From the NCBI GenBank assembly GCA_964036045.1, contig OZ038379.1, positions 22,457,976 to 22,521,975 of the forward strand: 64,000 nt of DNA, read 5' to 3'. Under the pieces are notes generated by a model. The model ran no database searches. It had not been told where the DNA came from and worked only from the letters and a program-made list of their open reading frames with translations. The stretch comes from Eutreptiella sp. 'Long Island Sound 2002'. Its lineage: Eukaryota > Euglenozoa > Euglenophyceae > Eutreptiales > Eutreptiaceae. Of this stretch, positions 45,901 to 59,200 are shown piece after piece. Each line of letters begins with the position of its first letter. The stretch's first letter is position 1. Both the position numbers and the translations under genes were made by a program.

Positions 45901-48900
45901 TTTGGCGCTGCCCTGCCTCTTGTGCTGTCACATGCTGGCGCCACTCTGCCTCTTCTGACGTCGCCAGTTGGCTCCGCTCTGCCTCTTGTGTTGTCGCCCG
46001 CTGGCGCCGCTGCACGTCTTGTGCAATCTCTCGTTGGTGCCACTCGGCTGCTGGTGCTCGCCTGTTGGCGCCGCTTTGCTTCTCGTGTTGTCGCCCGTTG
46101 GTGCCGCTCTGCTTCTTGTGCTGTCTCCCGCTGGCACTGCTCTGCCTCTTGCGCCATAGCCCGTTGGCGACGCTCTGCTTCTTGTGCTCCCGCCCGTGGG
46201 CGCCGCTTTGCTTCTTGTGCTGTCGCCCGTGGGTGCCGCTCTGCCTCTTGCGCCGTCGCCCGTTGTCGCCGCACTTCCTCTTGTGTTGTTGCCCGTGGGC
46301 GCCACTCTGCTCCTTGTGCGGTCTCCCGTTGGCGCCGTTCTGCCCCTCGTGTTGTTGCCCGTTGGCTCCTCTCCGCTTCTTGTGCCGTCGCCCGTCGGCG
46401 CCGCTTTGCCTCCCGCGCCGTCGCCTGTCGGCGCCGCCCTGCCTCTTGTGTTGTCGCCCTGTGGCGCTGCCCTGCCTCCTGTGCTATCACCCGTTGGCTC
46501 CGCTCTGCCTTTTGTGCCGTCGCCCATTGGCGCCGCTCTGCCTCGCGTGATGTCGCCCGTGGATGCCGCTCTACTTCTTGTGCCGTCGCTTGTTGGCGTC
46601 GCCCTGCTTCTTGTGATGTCTCCCGTTGGCCCCTAGCTGCCTCTGGTGCCGTCGCCCTTTGGTGCCGTTCTACCTCTCGCGCCGTCGCTCGTTGGTGCCG
46701 CTCCGCCCCTTGTGCCGTCGCCCGTTGGTGCCGCTACGCCTCTTGTGCTGCCGCCCCTGTGCGCCGTTCTGCCTCCTGTGTTGACGCCCGTTGGCTCGCT
46801 TCGCTCCTTGCGCTGGCGCCCGTGGCACCACTCTGCCTCGTGTGCTATCCCCCGTTGGCTTGCTTCGCTGCTTGTGCTACCACTTGTTGGCGCTCCTCTG
46901 ACTCTTGTGCCGCCGCCCGTTGGCACCGCTCCGCTTTTGGTACCGCCTCTTGTGATGTCTCCCTTTGGCGCCGCTCTGCTTCTCGTGATGTCGCCCGTGG
47001 GTGCCGCTTCATGTGCTGCCGCATGTTGGTGCCGCTCTGCTTCCTGTGTTATCTCTTGCTGGCCCCGTTCTGCCTCATGCATTGTCGCCCTTTGGTGCCG
47101 TTCTGCCTCTCGTGCCGTCGCTTGTTGGTGCCGCTCTACCCTTAGCGCCGTCTCCCTTTGGCGCTGCTCCGCCCCTATGCCGTCGCCCATTGGCACCGCT
47201 CCGCCTCTTGCGCTGCCGCCCTTTGGAGCCGCTCTGCTTCTTGTGCTGTCGCCCGTTGGTGCCGCTCTACCTCTTGTGCTGTCGTCCGTTGGCGCCGCTC
47301 TGCCCCTCGTGTGCAGTCGCCTGCTGGCGCCGCTCCGCGTCTTGTGCTGTCTCTCGTTGGGGCCGCTCTGCTTCTCGTGCTGTCGCCTGTTGGTGCCACT
47401 CTACTGCTTGTGCTGCCTCTCGTTGGTGCCGCTCCGCTTCTGGTGCTGTCGCCTGTTGGCCCCGCTCTGCTTCTCGTGTTGTCGCCCGTTGGTGCCGCTC
47501 TGCCTCTTGTGCTGACGCCCGTTGGCGCTGCTCTGCCCCGTGCGCTTTAGCCCATTGACAACGCTCTGCTTCTTGTGTTGTCGCCCGTGGGTGCCGCTCG
47601 GCTTCTTGTGCAGTCACCCATTGGCGCCGCTCTGCCTCTTGCGCTGTCGTCCGTTGGCGCCGCTCTGCTTCCTGTGATGTCGCCCTTTGGGGCCGCTCCG
47701 CGTCTGTGCCCGTTGGCGCCTCTCTGTCTCTTGTGCTGTCGCCCGTTGGGGCTGCTCTGCTCCTCGTGCTGCCCGTTAGCGCCGCTCTGCTTCTTGTGCT
47801 GTCGCCCGTTGGCGCCGCTCTACCTCTTGTGCTTTCGTCCATTGCCGCCGCCCTGCCCCTCACGTTGTAGCCCGTTGGCGCCGCTTCGTGTCTCCTGCTG
47901 TCTCTCGTTGGTGGTGCTCCGCTTCTGGTGATTTTGCCTGCTGGCCCCGCCATGCTTCTCGTGCTGTTGCCCGTTGGTGCCGCTCTGCTTCTTGTGCTCT
48001 CGCCCGTTGGCGCTGCTCTGCCTCTTGCTCTATAGCCGGTTGGCGACGCTCTGCTTCTCGTGCTGTCGCCCGTGGGCGCCGCTCTGCTCCTTGTGTTGTC
48101 GCCCGTGGGTGCCGCTCTGCCTCTTGCGTTGTTGTCCGTTGGCGCCCCTGGTGACCTGGCACCGGTATAAAAACCCTCAGGATGGTAGCAAGCGGGCCGC
48201 AGAGCTGCTTGCACAGCCAAGTGTGAGAGGATGGGGGCGGAGGGCCGAGGAGACGGGCCACCCCAATCCCACACAGGGTGAGATCAGGCAGGACGTACAA
48301 GTGTGCCGCCGACGACAATGCGATGACGAGGCGATCCGACGAATTCCGAGTCCGAGACCCTGGTGCCTGGGTGGAGAGCCCGGACACTACGACCCTGGTG
48401 CCTGGGCGAAGAGCCCGGGCACTGCGACACGAGGGTAGACTCGAGAACCGGCGACAGACGGACGAAATCTGGGCGGCAGCACAAGAAGCGGAGCAGCGCC
48501 ACCGGGCGTCAGCACTAGAAGCAGAGCAGCGCCAACGGGCGTCAGCACTAGAATCAGAGCTGCGCCAACGGGCGGCGGCGCAAGAAGCACAGCGGCGCCA
48601 ACGGACGGCATTACAAGAGGCAGAGCGGCGCCCACAGACGACGCCACAAGAAGCAGAGAGGAGCCAACGGGCGACGGCACAAGTAGCAACGCGGCGCCGA
48701 CGGGAGACACCACAAGAAACAAGAAGCAGAGCGGCGCCAACGGACGACAGCACAAGAGGCAGAGCGGCGCCAACTGACGACAGCACAAGACGCGGAGCGG
48801 CGCCCACAGGCCACAGCACAGGAAGTAGAGTGGCGCCAAAGGGCGACAGCACAAGAAGCAGGGCGGCGCCAACGGACGACACCAGAAGAGGCAGAGCGGT

Positions 48901-51900
48901 GCCAACGGCCGACAGCACGAGCCGCGGAGCGGCGCCAACGGGCAGCAGCAAAAGAAGCAGAGCGGCGCCCACGGGCGACAGCACGAGAAGCAGAGCGGCG
49001 CCACCGGGCGACATCACAAGAAGCCGGAAGGCGCGAACAGGCGACAGCCAAAGTAGTAGAGCGGCGCCAACGGGCGACACCACAAGAAGCGGAGCGGCGC
49101 CAACGGACGACAGCACAAGAGGCAGAGCGGCGCCAACGGACAACAGCACAATATGCGGAGCGGGGCAGTTGGGGCGGGGGGGGGGGGGATTGGCAGCTCA
49201 GACGGGGGGAGGGCCTGCGCGCGACCCACTACTACCACATGCATACCTCTGGGGTGTGTGTGTGTCTGGGGCCATGGGGGTATAGAGGTACGTATGCGAT
49301 AATAGCGATATCTTGTCTTTACCAGGAAGAAAGTCTTAAAGGTCTTCAGGACTAAAGGCATAGTACCCCCTTCAACTAAGCATGGGACAAAAAATTTGGC
49401 GCCGTTGACGCCATGGCCCCCGCACCGCTATTTTTCAAAACTCTGGGGGTGGGGGGGGGAAGGGGGGGGGGCTGGAGGGGGTCGCATACAAGGACCGGGC
49501 CCGGCCGCCCACCCGTGGGTGCGGTGCTCTGCCCTTCGGGTGTCAGCCTCCCCCCGAGGAGACCCGAGGCGGGAACGGGGGACGTGTGGCACGGGGTGTA
49601 CCGGTGATGGCCCAGCGGCAGTGACTCTTGAGGGCGTACGCTGCTTGGGCAGCTTTGGTTTTGGAGGACTTGATGTAGTGGGCCTCGTCCAAGACAATGC
49701 GCAGCCACTGCATGCGGTGGAGGGGGCTGGACTTGGGCTTGGAGGACGCGGCGCTGCCCTTGGACGCAGCGGATTTTGAGGAGGCGCTCTTTGAGGGTGC
49801 AGCACTGCCCTTTGTGGAGGAGCTGGCCCCAGTATCGGGGGCAAGGGACCCTGTGTTACATGAACCATTGTGTAACCCGCTGCAGGGCAGGGCAGTACAG
49901 CCCCTGTGGCCGAGGGGGGGTGGGGTCATTTTCGGACTAACCCCGGTGGGCCTATCCCCCACTCACATCAGATTTTTTCTGAGGGGAAATTGAGAACTTA
50001 CCAAAGCGGCCGGCTCTCTGGCCCACCCACCCACCCACCCACACACCCTGAACCCACCCACCCACAGTTGAAGTGTACAGCAAAAAGTTGAAGGGCAGTT
50101 GACGGGTCGTACCAGGTTGGGGGGGTGAGGGGTGCAAAACACCGCAGACTTGCCTGAGGTTGTGAAAGGCTTAGAGGATCGGACAGGGAGGCTTGTGAGA
50201 CTTGCAGAGGTTACAGACAATGAGAGAGGTTGTAGATGCGCGGAGGCAGCTGTTGACAGTGGGGGCCACAGGCAGGATGGGCGGACAGCCAAGCCCTGGG
50301 CATGTGCCTCACAAGACGAGCAGGCAGGGAATGTCAAAGGAATGTGCCCTGCCACTGACAACAGCAAAGAATGCAAAACGCCAAAAAGGCACTGCGTGCA
50401 ATGTGCACTTCTGAGAGTGCATGTTGTATTGGACTGACGTTGCAAACCAATTTCGTGGGACACCACGTGTTCTGCTTTTGTGTGTTCCATCTGCATGCTG
50501 CTGGTGGGTTGGCCTTGGGAGCCTTGCATGAGGCACTCCTATCCACCGCCGTGCCACCACCATCCCCACCTCCAACCCCCAAGTTTGTCCCCAAAGACCC
50601 CCCCAGCCCCCCCAAAACCCACAGTCCACGGGCCCTACAATGCCAAGACACTGCAGCTGATCCACGACAACCACCGGGGGGTGGGGGGGCATTTTGTCGA
50701 CGGGGTATTGAACCGCCGCGCCATGTATTGGTTTGCGGTTCAGTACCCCAAGAAAAACCCCCTGCTGGTGTGGCAGGAGGGAATGCGGATTAGACGTTCG
50801 CATTTCCTCAATAGGGATGAGGAGCAGCCGCGGTCCTCGAAGCCATCTCTGCTTCCCCCAGACCCCCCCCTGAACCCAAGCCGCAACCCCACCTCCCACT
50901 GCGTCGACCCCACCCCCCTCCGGCAAGGGATGAAGTCACGCTGACCCAGTTCAGCAAGCACCGCCGGTCCTCACTGCTCCCCCTCCCTGCTCCCAAGCGC
51001 CCCCGCTCCGCCTCCACCCCAGTGCCACCTCCCCAAGAAGATCGCCAAGCCTCCTTGCCTGCTCCCCAACACCGGCCGCAATTCGGATCGTTGCTGCCCC
51101 CAGCCCTTTAGTCCGGTCCCTCTCCACGGCTCCAATTCGGGTCGTTGCTGCCTCCTACAAGACCAAGTCTTTTTCACACATCAGCCGTCCTACTGCTTTC
51201 AATCAAGTATGGGAAGCCTCTTTTGAACCACCCTTCTGCCAAGCAGATAGCGGCTCACTCTGTTATGTAGTGAGCCCCAACTACTTGCCCAGGCACTGGC
51301 CAACAAAGGTGTGGGGAAACCCATGCATACACAGCTACCTACATGGAGCGATTCTCAAATAACCCCCCTCCCCTCAACAGAAGTGGTGGCAGGCTTGTAC
51401 GCTTACCAATGCCCTCGCAGCAAAATGGAATGTGTGCCTGTGGATCATAAGGGATGTTGGACAACAGCAAGAAGGCATGTGGGAGGACGAAGGGGCGCGT
51501 GGAGAATGGCATGGGGCCAATGCCCATGCAAACCAAGTCCCATGAGAACAACCCCCTGGCTGCAGCGTTGTAGTGCGCGGAAAGTCGTCCTAGCCCAACT
51601 TGCAGTCTGTACTGACTGCATGGCAGTGCACAAGATTAACGAGGGATGACAGAGCACCAGATGGTGCCACCAACGACCTCCGAGGGTCCAAAATGGCCAT
51701 CACTCTGATCACTCTCCTCCCCAAAGCTCCCGTGACCTAGAGTCAGAGTCTGACCTGATGCAAAAGGGGATAATGGACCACATCCTCATCCTGGCCCGCT
51801 ATGCGGTGGCGGCCACGGCGCACCACTTGGACCACACAACACACCACCGGCAAGTGACCCACACGTAGCCTCGATGCCAGAAGGCATTGACAACATTCAC

Positions 51901-54900
51901 CTCTAGAGAGCGGGCCCAACGGCCCACCCTACGCTCACACCAATCCTCGCAGCAAACTGTGACATCACGCACAACCCACTGGAGCACACCAAAGTACAAA
52001 TACTCCGGTACAAGGTAGATCCTCCTATCACTCCACACCACCCAACCGCAACTGCGGAGCGAGGGTGCGGCATTGATACCACCACAATTTTGGATTGCGC
52101 CTCCTTCATCGTAAAATCTACGCATACATCGTCTACGGCTTGTGCTTGTCTATGTGCACTGTGTATTCAAAATGATTACCAACAAAAACCCATGGTGGTG
52201 CTTTATACTTGCTCAGTAGCAGGAGACGTGCAATAGTTGCAATGTGTTGAGTCTGAGTCTGAGTCTAGTTCAAGCTAGAGCTGGGAATCGAAACTGGACA
52301 TAACATCGGAGGCTGCAGTACCGTGACCCACGTCAATAAAGAGATGCTTCTCCATCATCCTGTTCCTTGGATATTCTTTCAGCCCTGTATTGTGTTGATG
52401 CTGCTCTCCTCCCAGGGGTCCACCACAATCACCTAGACAAATGATGTGCCTGCAAAGTCCGGACTTCGCCTTCCCTGAGGGGTGGCTCATGTTGTGAGGC
52501 ACCGCTGCCCTGCCTCTCAGCCTCTTTTGCTCTATCGGACAGGGGGTAGGTGCAGACTGCACGTACCTCAGGCAGAGGGGGAGGAGGGCTCATTGGTAGG
52601 AATCAACTTGCACTTTTTGTTTTTCGGCGATCTTTTCCTGGTCAACAGCACCGAGTGTTTTTGGTGAAATTTGTCAGGTATCATCCCAGGCCGTGCTCTC
52701 CTCCCGCTGGACTGGCCAGCCCCCGGGGGGGGGGGGGGGGGCGACTACAACCAGTCCTGATGCGACCCACCCCCCAGCTATCTGTCAAAACTTGGGGGGG
52801 GGGGGGGGGGGGGGTTGGCGGTTCGGCCGGGGGGGGGGGGTTCCCAAGGCCATGCCCCCAACCCACTATCTCTCAAAACCCGGGGGGGGGGGGGGTCGCA
52901 TACAAGGACCGGGCCCGGCCGCCCCCCCCCCCAGGGGCCAGCCACATGGCTGGACGCGCTGTGCCAGGGCTGCCCTGCTCTCGGGCAGTCCAACCATCAG
53001 CGGGTGCTGTGAAGCCGGCTGAACGCGCAGTCCTGACTCTTCTGGATGCTGTTGCCCCCCTGCCCTCACACAAAGTCCACACACCGTGCTCACTGGCCAG
53101 CGTCTGAAATGTGGTCAGCACCAAATCAAACCCAGATAGGGCCTTATTTCCACGGCTGCCCCCATGGTACACGTGGCACTTCAGACTTGGGGCGAACTCC
53201 TTCACCTGCTGCTGCCAGTGGGGGATCAATGAGAGGGGGCACACCACCAAAGTCGTCTTGGCACCGTCCTCACTGGCAGGACTGCAGCACATCAGTGCAA
53301 TAACCTGCAGAAAAGATCAACAAATTTGACACATGATGACGTCAGCGTGCATACTGCAAACAGCAGCACGTCGCAAGAACAGGAAGCAGCACTCGATAGT
53401 GGGGATAAAGCACAGCATCAGAACAGGCATTCCATGGGTGGGTGCATTGCCTGTCCTGGCCAGCAATAAAAAACCTCACGCATGGGCATGCTGCCTTGCT
53501 CATTCTCGGGGCGTGCTGCAGCGCACCGCAAGCGCACTGCAATGCACGCCGCAGGCACGACAAGATGAGCCCCCTCGAGATTGTTCAGGGCTGTTGTCAA
53601 CCCTTTACAATCTCTCAACAACCCTCCAATAGCCATCAACAACGTTCAACAACCCGCTATGAAACCCTTTGGGAATCCTCCACAATCCCTGACAGACCTT
53701 CACACGGGAACAACGTCAGCGACCCTTGGCAGCGCTTAACAACCCTTCACAAGCGCAACAACCTAAATACTCCTCGACAGTGCTGAGCAACCCTCGACAA
53801 ACCCCCGCATTCTCCGTAACAACCCTCTCCGACCCTGACGACCCCAAACCAACCTCAGCAATCCTCGCCACTACTTGTATGGCTTCTCTGGGATGAAGAC
53901 ATACACAGCTGGGAAGGCAATTGAACCCATCCTTTGCAGTATGACTGGCCCATATGCTTAAGTTCGGGCCTCATCCTTTGTGTGATGTGTCACGGTAATC
54001 GGGACTATGATTCAGCATGAGATGTGAGTGTCACACAGATTGAAATGCAAATACTGAACGCCAAAACACCTGAATGGTCTTGCCCAGACCCATCTCGTCC
54101 GCCAGCACGCCACCACGACACATCGCCGGCTCCTCCTGCACTGTGGAGTTGGTCAGCGAATTCCAATAGACTGTGGCCCCCTGGCGCTGCTTCTTCTCCC
54201 AGAAGAATCCGCCTTCATCAAACACACTGCGCTGGCGCTCTCGACCCAACATCCAATGGAGGCCCTGCTGCTGGTACGGCAGCAGAGTGCCCGTGAATGT
54301 TTTTGTCACCGTGCGGGGATCCATCAGCGGCATGGCCTGGGAGGACGTGGACGGCATGGTAGAACTCCGCAGAAGGCAGGTCGAGAACAGAAGTGTCCCA
54401 ACCCATCGGCCAAAGAGCCCCACGGAGATGTGGTGCAAGAACCGAAAAAGACGGGGGGGCTTTGGGGGCTCAGGTCCGACCTGGGTCTGTGGCTACAACA
54501 ATGGGACGGCAGCAATTTGATAATGGGGACGTGGGCCAGCCATTCCACGCCATGTCGCCCCCTCGAAGCAGACCCCCTCTCCTGCTTCACTCTTCCCTGC
54601 TTCAAATGCCCTGAATCCAATCAGAGGGTGCCTTTGTCATAGAGCACGAAAAATAGAAGCAAGATGAAGCCCGAGAGAATGGGGGGGGCGGGGACAGTGA
54701 ACCATTAAAAATGGAATTGGTTTTCTAGCGTGCACCTTGGCGCACTTGCACTTGGATGCCTTTTGTGAAGGCATGCCCCTGGGATGTGTGTGGTTACCGG
54801 GGCAGCTACTGGAACGATTGGCATCGCACAGAGTACCTGTGCCTGCACGCCCTTGTGTTGCGCCATTCAGTGCAGTTCACCTCTGATGCCTTGCTGCTCC

Positions 54901-55988
54901 TTTTGTCTTCAGCCCTGTCAGGGTGTTGCAAAATTGCTGGGATTCGCAAAGCTCTGTCACATGCTTTGTATGTGTTTTTCGTTTCTTGTTTGCAAGGGGG
55001 TTTGAATGTGGTTTTCGAATCTGCACGCCTTCTATTCACGATTCATTTGGGAATGATTGCATACAAACAACAACTGGGAAGAAGAGGCCATGAAAATGTT
55101 GGCAACTTAGACGAAGGACCCACGGTCGAGGTTGCGTGCAAAATGTGGACGGTAGAAAAGCGAATTTGCTACCAATGGCATGTTTGAAATGCAGTTTGGT
55201 GGTCAAATCAGGGGACTGTGAAATTTGGTTCTCTTACATATGGTGTTGTGGGCGGCCGCAGACATTAAGCCGATCAATCTCCTGCAGGAAGAGAAAGAAG
55301 GATTCGCTGCGGATGACAAGACATATCACATGGGAGACCTTCACATCCCACATGATGCAAACCCACTCGAACTGCGAATCAATCTGTTCCTTTGATCACA
55401 TTTTGGAAAATGGGATGGGAACCGCTGAAACCGCCAGACAGACCACCATCTAATACACGCAAACCATCTGTCAAAATCCGGCCTGTCAAAATTCGGCCTG
55501 AGCTCCCTGCCGCGTATTCTTGCGCTCGGGAATTACTCACAGCTTATGATCTCTTAAGAGAAGCCTGAGGAAATTGCTAGTTGAAAACTACCTAATGACC
55601 CCAATCCAACGGCCACTCGGTGGCTGACGGATTAATTTCTGCGGCCCCTCACGGGCCTTTCTTCTTTCTTCTGTGCAAAGGGGCACCAACGGGGTGTGCT
55701 AATACGAGACGTTACCTACGAGAACAAGACTTCGCAAACTTTAATTGTTAAAGCTAGGGTAACGCCAGGTAAGGCAGGTCTGCTGTCTACTTCTACTGCC
55801 TACTGTCTTCTTTCTACCGTCTACGTCTGTTCATGAGCACAACACTGTTCAGCAATTTTTTTTTGCACAGTCAAATTTATAATTGGTTAGAAACCGGTTT
55901 CCGGAACCAAGTGGCCAAGAACGGCAGGTCACAGATGGCCAGTTGAAAGAAAATCCGCTGTTGTACCGGAGCCCTTCGGGGACATCCG

Positions 55989-56021
<33 letters not shown>

Positions 56022-56199
56022 GGTCCCTGCGCAAGGATGACACGCATTAATCGAGAAAGTATCACCTTTTCTTATGGGCCACGGTGGGGCGGGTAGTACC
56101 TTTGAAGAAGGTCCCTCGGGCCTCAGCCTCAGCTTCATGCACACACACACACAGTTGGAACGAGAGAACTAACAGTCATGTGCAAACCTGTATGCAGTG

Positions 56200-56236
<37 letters not shown>

Positions 56237-59200
56237 GCACCTTACAAGTGAAGCATTGAAAAGCATTTTCTCCCGCTTGACATGCCAAGAAACTGCATAG
56301 TCAAGACCACATTATAAACTGCACGTGGATAGCCTGATTACCCGATCAGCATGCTTGTGTAGCGCATACCTTCTCGGCCTTTTGGCTAAGATCAAGTGTA
56401 GTATCTGTTCTTATCAGCTTAATTTCTGATATATCCAGCACTGCTGGATAAGAAATTAAACTAAATTGTAACCGGGGTCATGGGGTTCCCCTCAGCTTGC
56501 TAAGTCCCATGACACGAGTCGCCCTGCTATTGCACTACCGGCAGGTGTGGCTCACCCTTTGGGATCTTCTTCAATGCGACTCAACTCCTTCTCCCTTCTC
56601 ATCCACCTCCAATCGGCACAAAATGGAAAAGGGGGGGGGGGGAACAGCTCCACCCCTGTTGCCCACCGGTACGTATGTGCCAACTCCAGGAATTGAACCT
56701 AGTACATTGCAGGTGCACATGCAATGTATCACCAACTAGGATACTGGGCATCTCTCATGAATGATTGGTCAGGGATGGGTCAATTATTTTGCGCTGACTA
56801 GAAAAATGCCTATTTTTGTCAATTGTTGAATTCTCCTAGAAATTCCAACTATATGGGGTATAAACACATGGGGTGAAAACACTTTTTTTTTACCCTTTTG
56901 GCCTGCTCGGAGGATCCAACGAAATACCCCACAACCACAAAGAGATTTTGGCATGATCAGGGGTCCAAGGCTCCCGTACCCAATCGGCGTTTGGTTCCCG
57001 GTAGCGGGGAAAAACGGGGGGAAACGGAGAAAAACGGGGGGGAAACGGGGGAAACCGGGGGGGAAACCGGGGAAAACGGGGGAAATCTGGGGGGGGGGAT
57101 TTTGGACAAGACCCACCCACCCGACTTTTGACCAACCCAGACCCCCCCCCCCTTTTATAATTCTGTGGGGAGCTTTTTTTGCAAACCAAACTGAAGCCAA
57201 GGCGCTCTCCCGGGTTAGGCATCCCAGCCCCAAAGGGTGACGCACATAGCAAAAAGAAAATCATCAATATGCGCGTCACCCATTGATGTTGCCGTACATG
57301 CCAACAAATGTACGGCCCCGCTGATAGCTTCGTGTCGTTTCATTAAATGTTGACCGGTCTCCGGTCTGCCCCGGGGAAATCTTTTAGGCGGGCCCCGGGG
57401 GTTGCCCTGTCCCTTCCCTTGTCCTGGCCTGACCTCGCTGCTCCCGTTTTTTTTTTGGGTTTTTGTGGTTTTCTGCTTTTTGTTATTTTTCGGAGGTCCA
57501 TGGAAGAAGACGAGGTCGTGTGAGGGCTTTGGAGATGTCTGACGACAAAGCCCATTTTTGTGGCACCAAATGTTGTATGCGCACATACAATATACCTTCA
57601 TGAGGATGAAAATTGGACATATCTGTGTGGAGATGAGAGCAACATAAGCAGGGGTATGCATATAAAAAACAGTGGCAGTGCAAGAGACCTAAGGACCTTG
57701 TTCATCACAATTCCCCATCCTCCCCCATTTCCCCCCCGTTTTTCCCTGTTTTCCCCCGTTTTTCCCCATCCCCGCCCCCCCCGTTTTTCCCCGTTTTTGC
57801 CCGTTCCCCCCCCCCCATTTTTCCTCCATCTGTATCCCTTAACCTATGTCACAAATGTTCCTCTCTTTGATCCTTTAGTAAAAAAACCCTCTCCTGTATC
57901 CCGCACCCAAACGGCGTTTAGTCGCCTACTGCTCCTAGATCCTGGGAACCTTGGACCCCGCATGGTGCCTGCACAACGACAAAGCGGAAAGGGGCACCAG
58001 CAAACAACTAGACAAGGCTCCTATGACCAAAGAAAGAAGGGGTGGCAGGAGACCAACCCTGAAAACCCTCTGAATTTAGGGGGGGGGGGGGCAGAGCTTT
58101 AGACCCACCCACGTGGCTCAAGACCCACCCACCCAAATCCCCCCCCCCGTTGCATATTAATTCTGATAAACGAACCCTGGCACCAACACGGGCTCTCAGT
58201 GCGCTCCAAACACGCCCCTTAAGACCCCATCAACCATCGGGCAGGCATAACCTGCAGTTCCACACCAGCCACCTCTGCCACACCACAGACACCACCAACG
58301 CCACCTGCCCCACCACCACAACCACGCGGTGACGCACCAGCCAATGCCACAACACCATGGCCACGCGACCCACCACCACCACTTGGCACACCACCATGAC
58401 CGCACGGTGCCACACCAACCACCGCCTCAACACCACGGACATGTAGTAACCCACCACCACCACCTGCCCCACCAACAACAACACGTAACCCCTCAGGCAC
58501 ACCCGCCCTAACCCCACCCTATGTACCCCCCCCCCCCTGGATGCCTTACCTTCACAGCCACCCGGACATCCCACCCATCATCCCGCCAATAGACACCACA
58601 CCAACAATGGCACCACCCCATGGGGCGATGCACCCACCCCCACCGCCAACCCCCCCCCCCCCCTGAGGGCCACCACTCCACTAGCCCTCCCAACCCCCGA
58701 GCCCGCCCCACACTAGCCCAGCCCGTGTGGGGAGCCCGCTTCCACCGGGCTCCCCACAGGCAGTGGAGCCGCCGCAAAAGAGAGTACACCAGCCCCCGTC
58801 CCCCTGTGGTGTGACATTCCGTCTGGTTGTTGTTTCTTTACGGGGCCCTGGACAGTTACCCGTTCTTCCCTTCGCATGTTGCATCGGGTTGCTGTGTACT
58901 GCCGGCCGCTGCGGCCGGTGCTCTTGTTGGTGTCGTTTCCGCGTTCGCGGAGCCCGGTGGTTGGTGTGCCGGGGTGCCGGGGTGCCGGGGTGCCGGGGTG
59001 CCGGGGCTGTGCTGGATGTGGCATGGTATGCCATTTGCGCTCTAGCGGCGCCCAATAGTAGGCGTGTTGAGGTTGTGCTAGTTGTTGCCGGGGTAGTTTG
59101 ACTGTTTTTGCTGTCCACGCGCCTCTGTCCACGGGCTGTCCATAAAGTGCCTCGCTATGTTTCCGTGTGCGTGAGGCCCAGGTGCCCTGTTCCTCCACGC

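Larger units (their letters stand above)
41260..49601 (-). other. HLTF-like intron 8 (8.3 kb), two minisatellite families
   Basis: Most of the intron is tandem repeats: a 32-bp array in two blocks, a 33-bp array of about 100 copies, and an inverted block of the same 33-bp unit. The remaining part (41.3-43.5 kb) is GC-rich with many G-runs, a CGCCCCACGCCCCACG run near 42078-42112 and a G-flanked repeat at 43005-43095. No nested gene is supportable. Confidence 0.8.
49851..53084 (-). other. HLTF-like intron 7 (3.2 kb)
   Basis: It contains G-flanked repeats at 52725-52815 and 52895-52925, the latter shared with 49481-49515 in intron 8 (GTCGCATACAAGGACCGGGC). It also has a plus-strand coding-like piece at 50610-50944 and otherwise nothing recognised. 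The 51-52.6 kb part shows no clear feature. Confidence 0.7.

Noticed and set aside
44591-48274. Very long ORFs (up to 477 codons, both strands) with 11-residue periods, resembling hydrophobic or coiled-coil proteins
   Set aside because: They are produced by the 33-bp minisatellite, which is a multiple of three and stop-free; the region is inside an HLTF-like intron and all overlapping frames look equally open.
52270-52335. Minus-strand tRNA T-arm-like CCAGTTTCGATTCCCAG
   Set aside because: No convincing A-box, D-arm or acceptor pairing; at most a very degraded tRNA or SINE relic.
55740-55785. Antisense U1 snRNA, from CCTTACCTGGCG resembling the U1 5' end
   Set aside because: Only about 8 bases match; no U1 stem-loop I, II or Sm site follows in the expected spacing.
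55660-56365. U5 snRNA expected in the same cluster
   Set aside because: No CTTTTAC loop motif is found between U4, U6 and U2 or just outside them.
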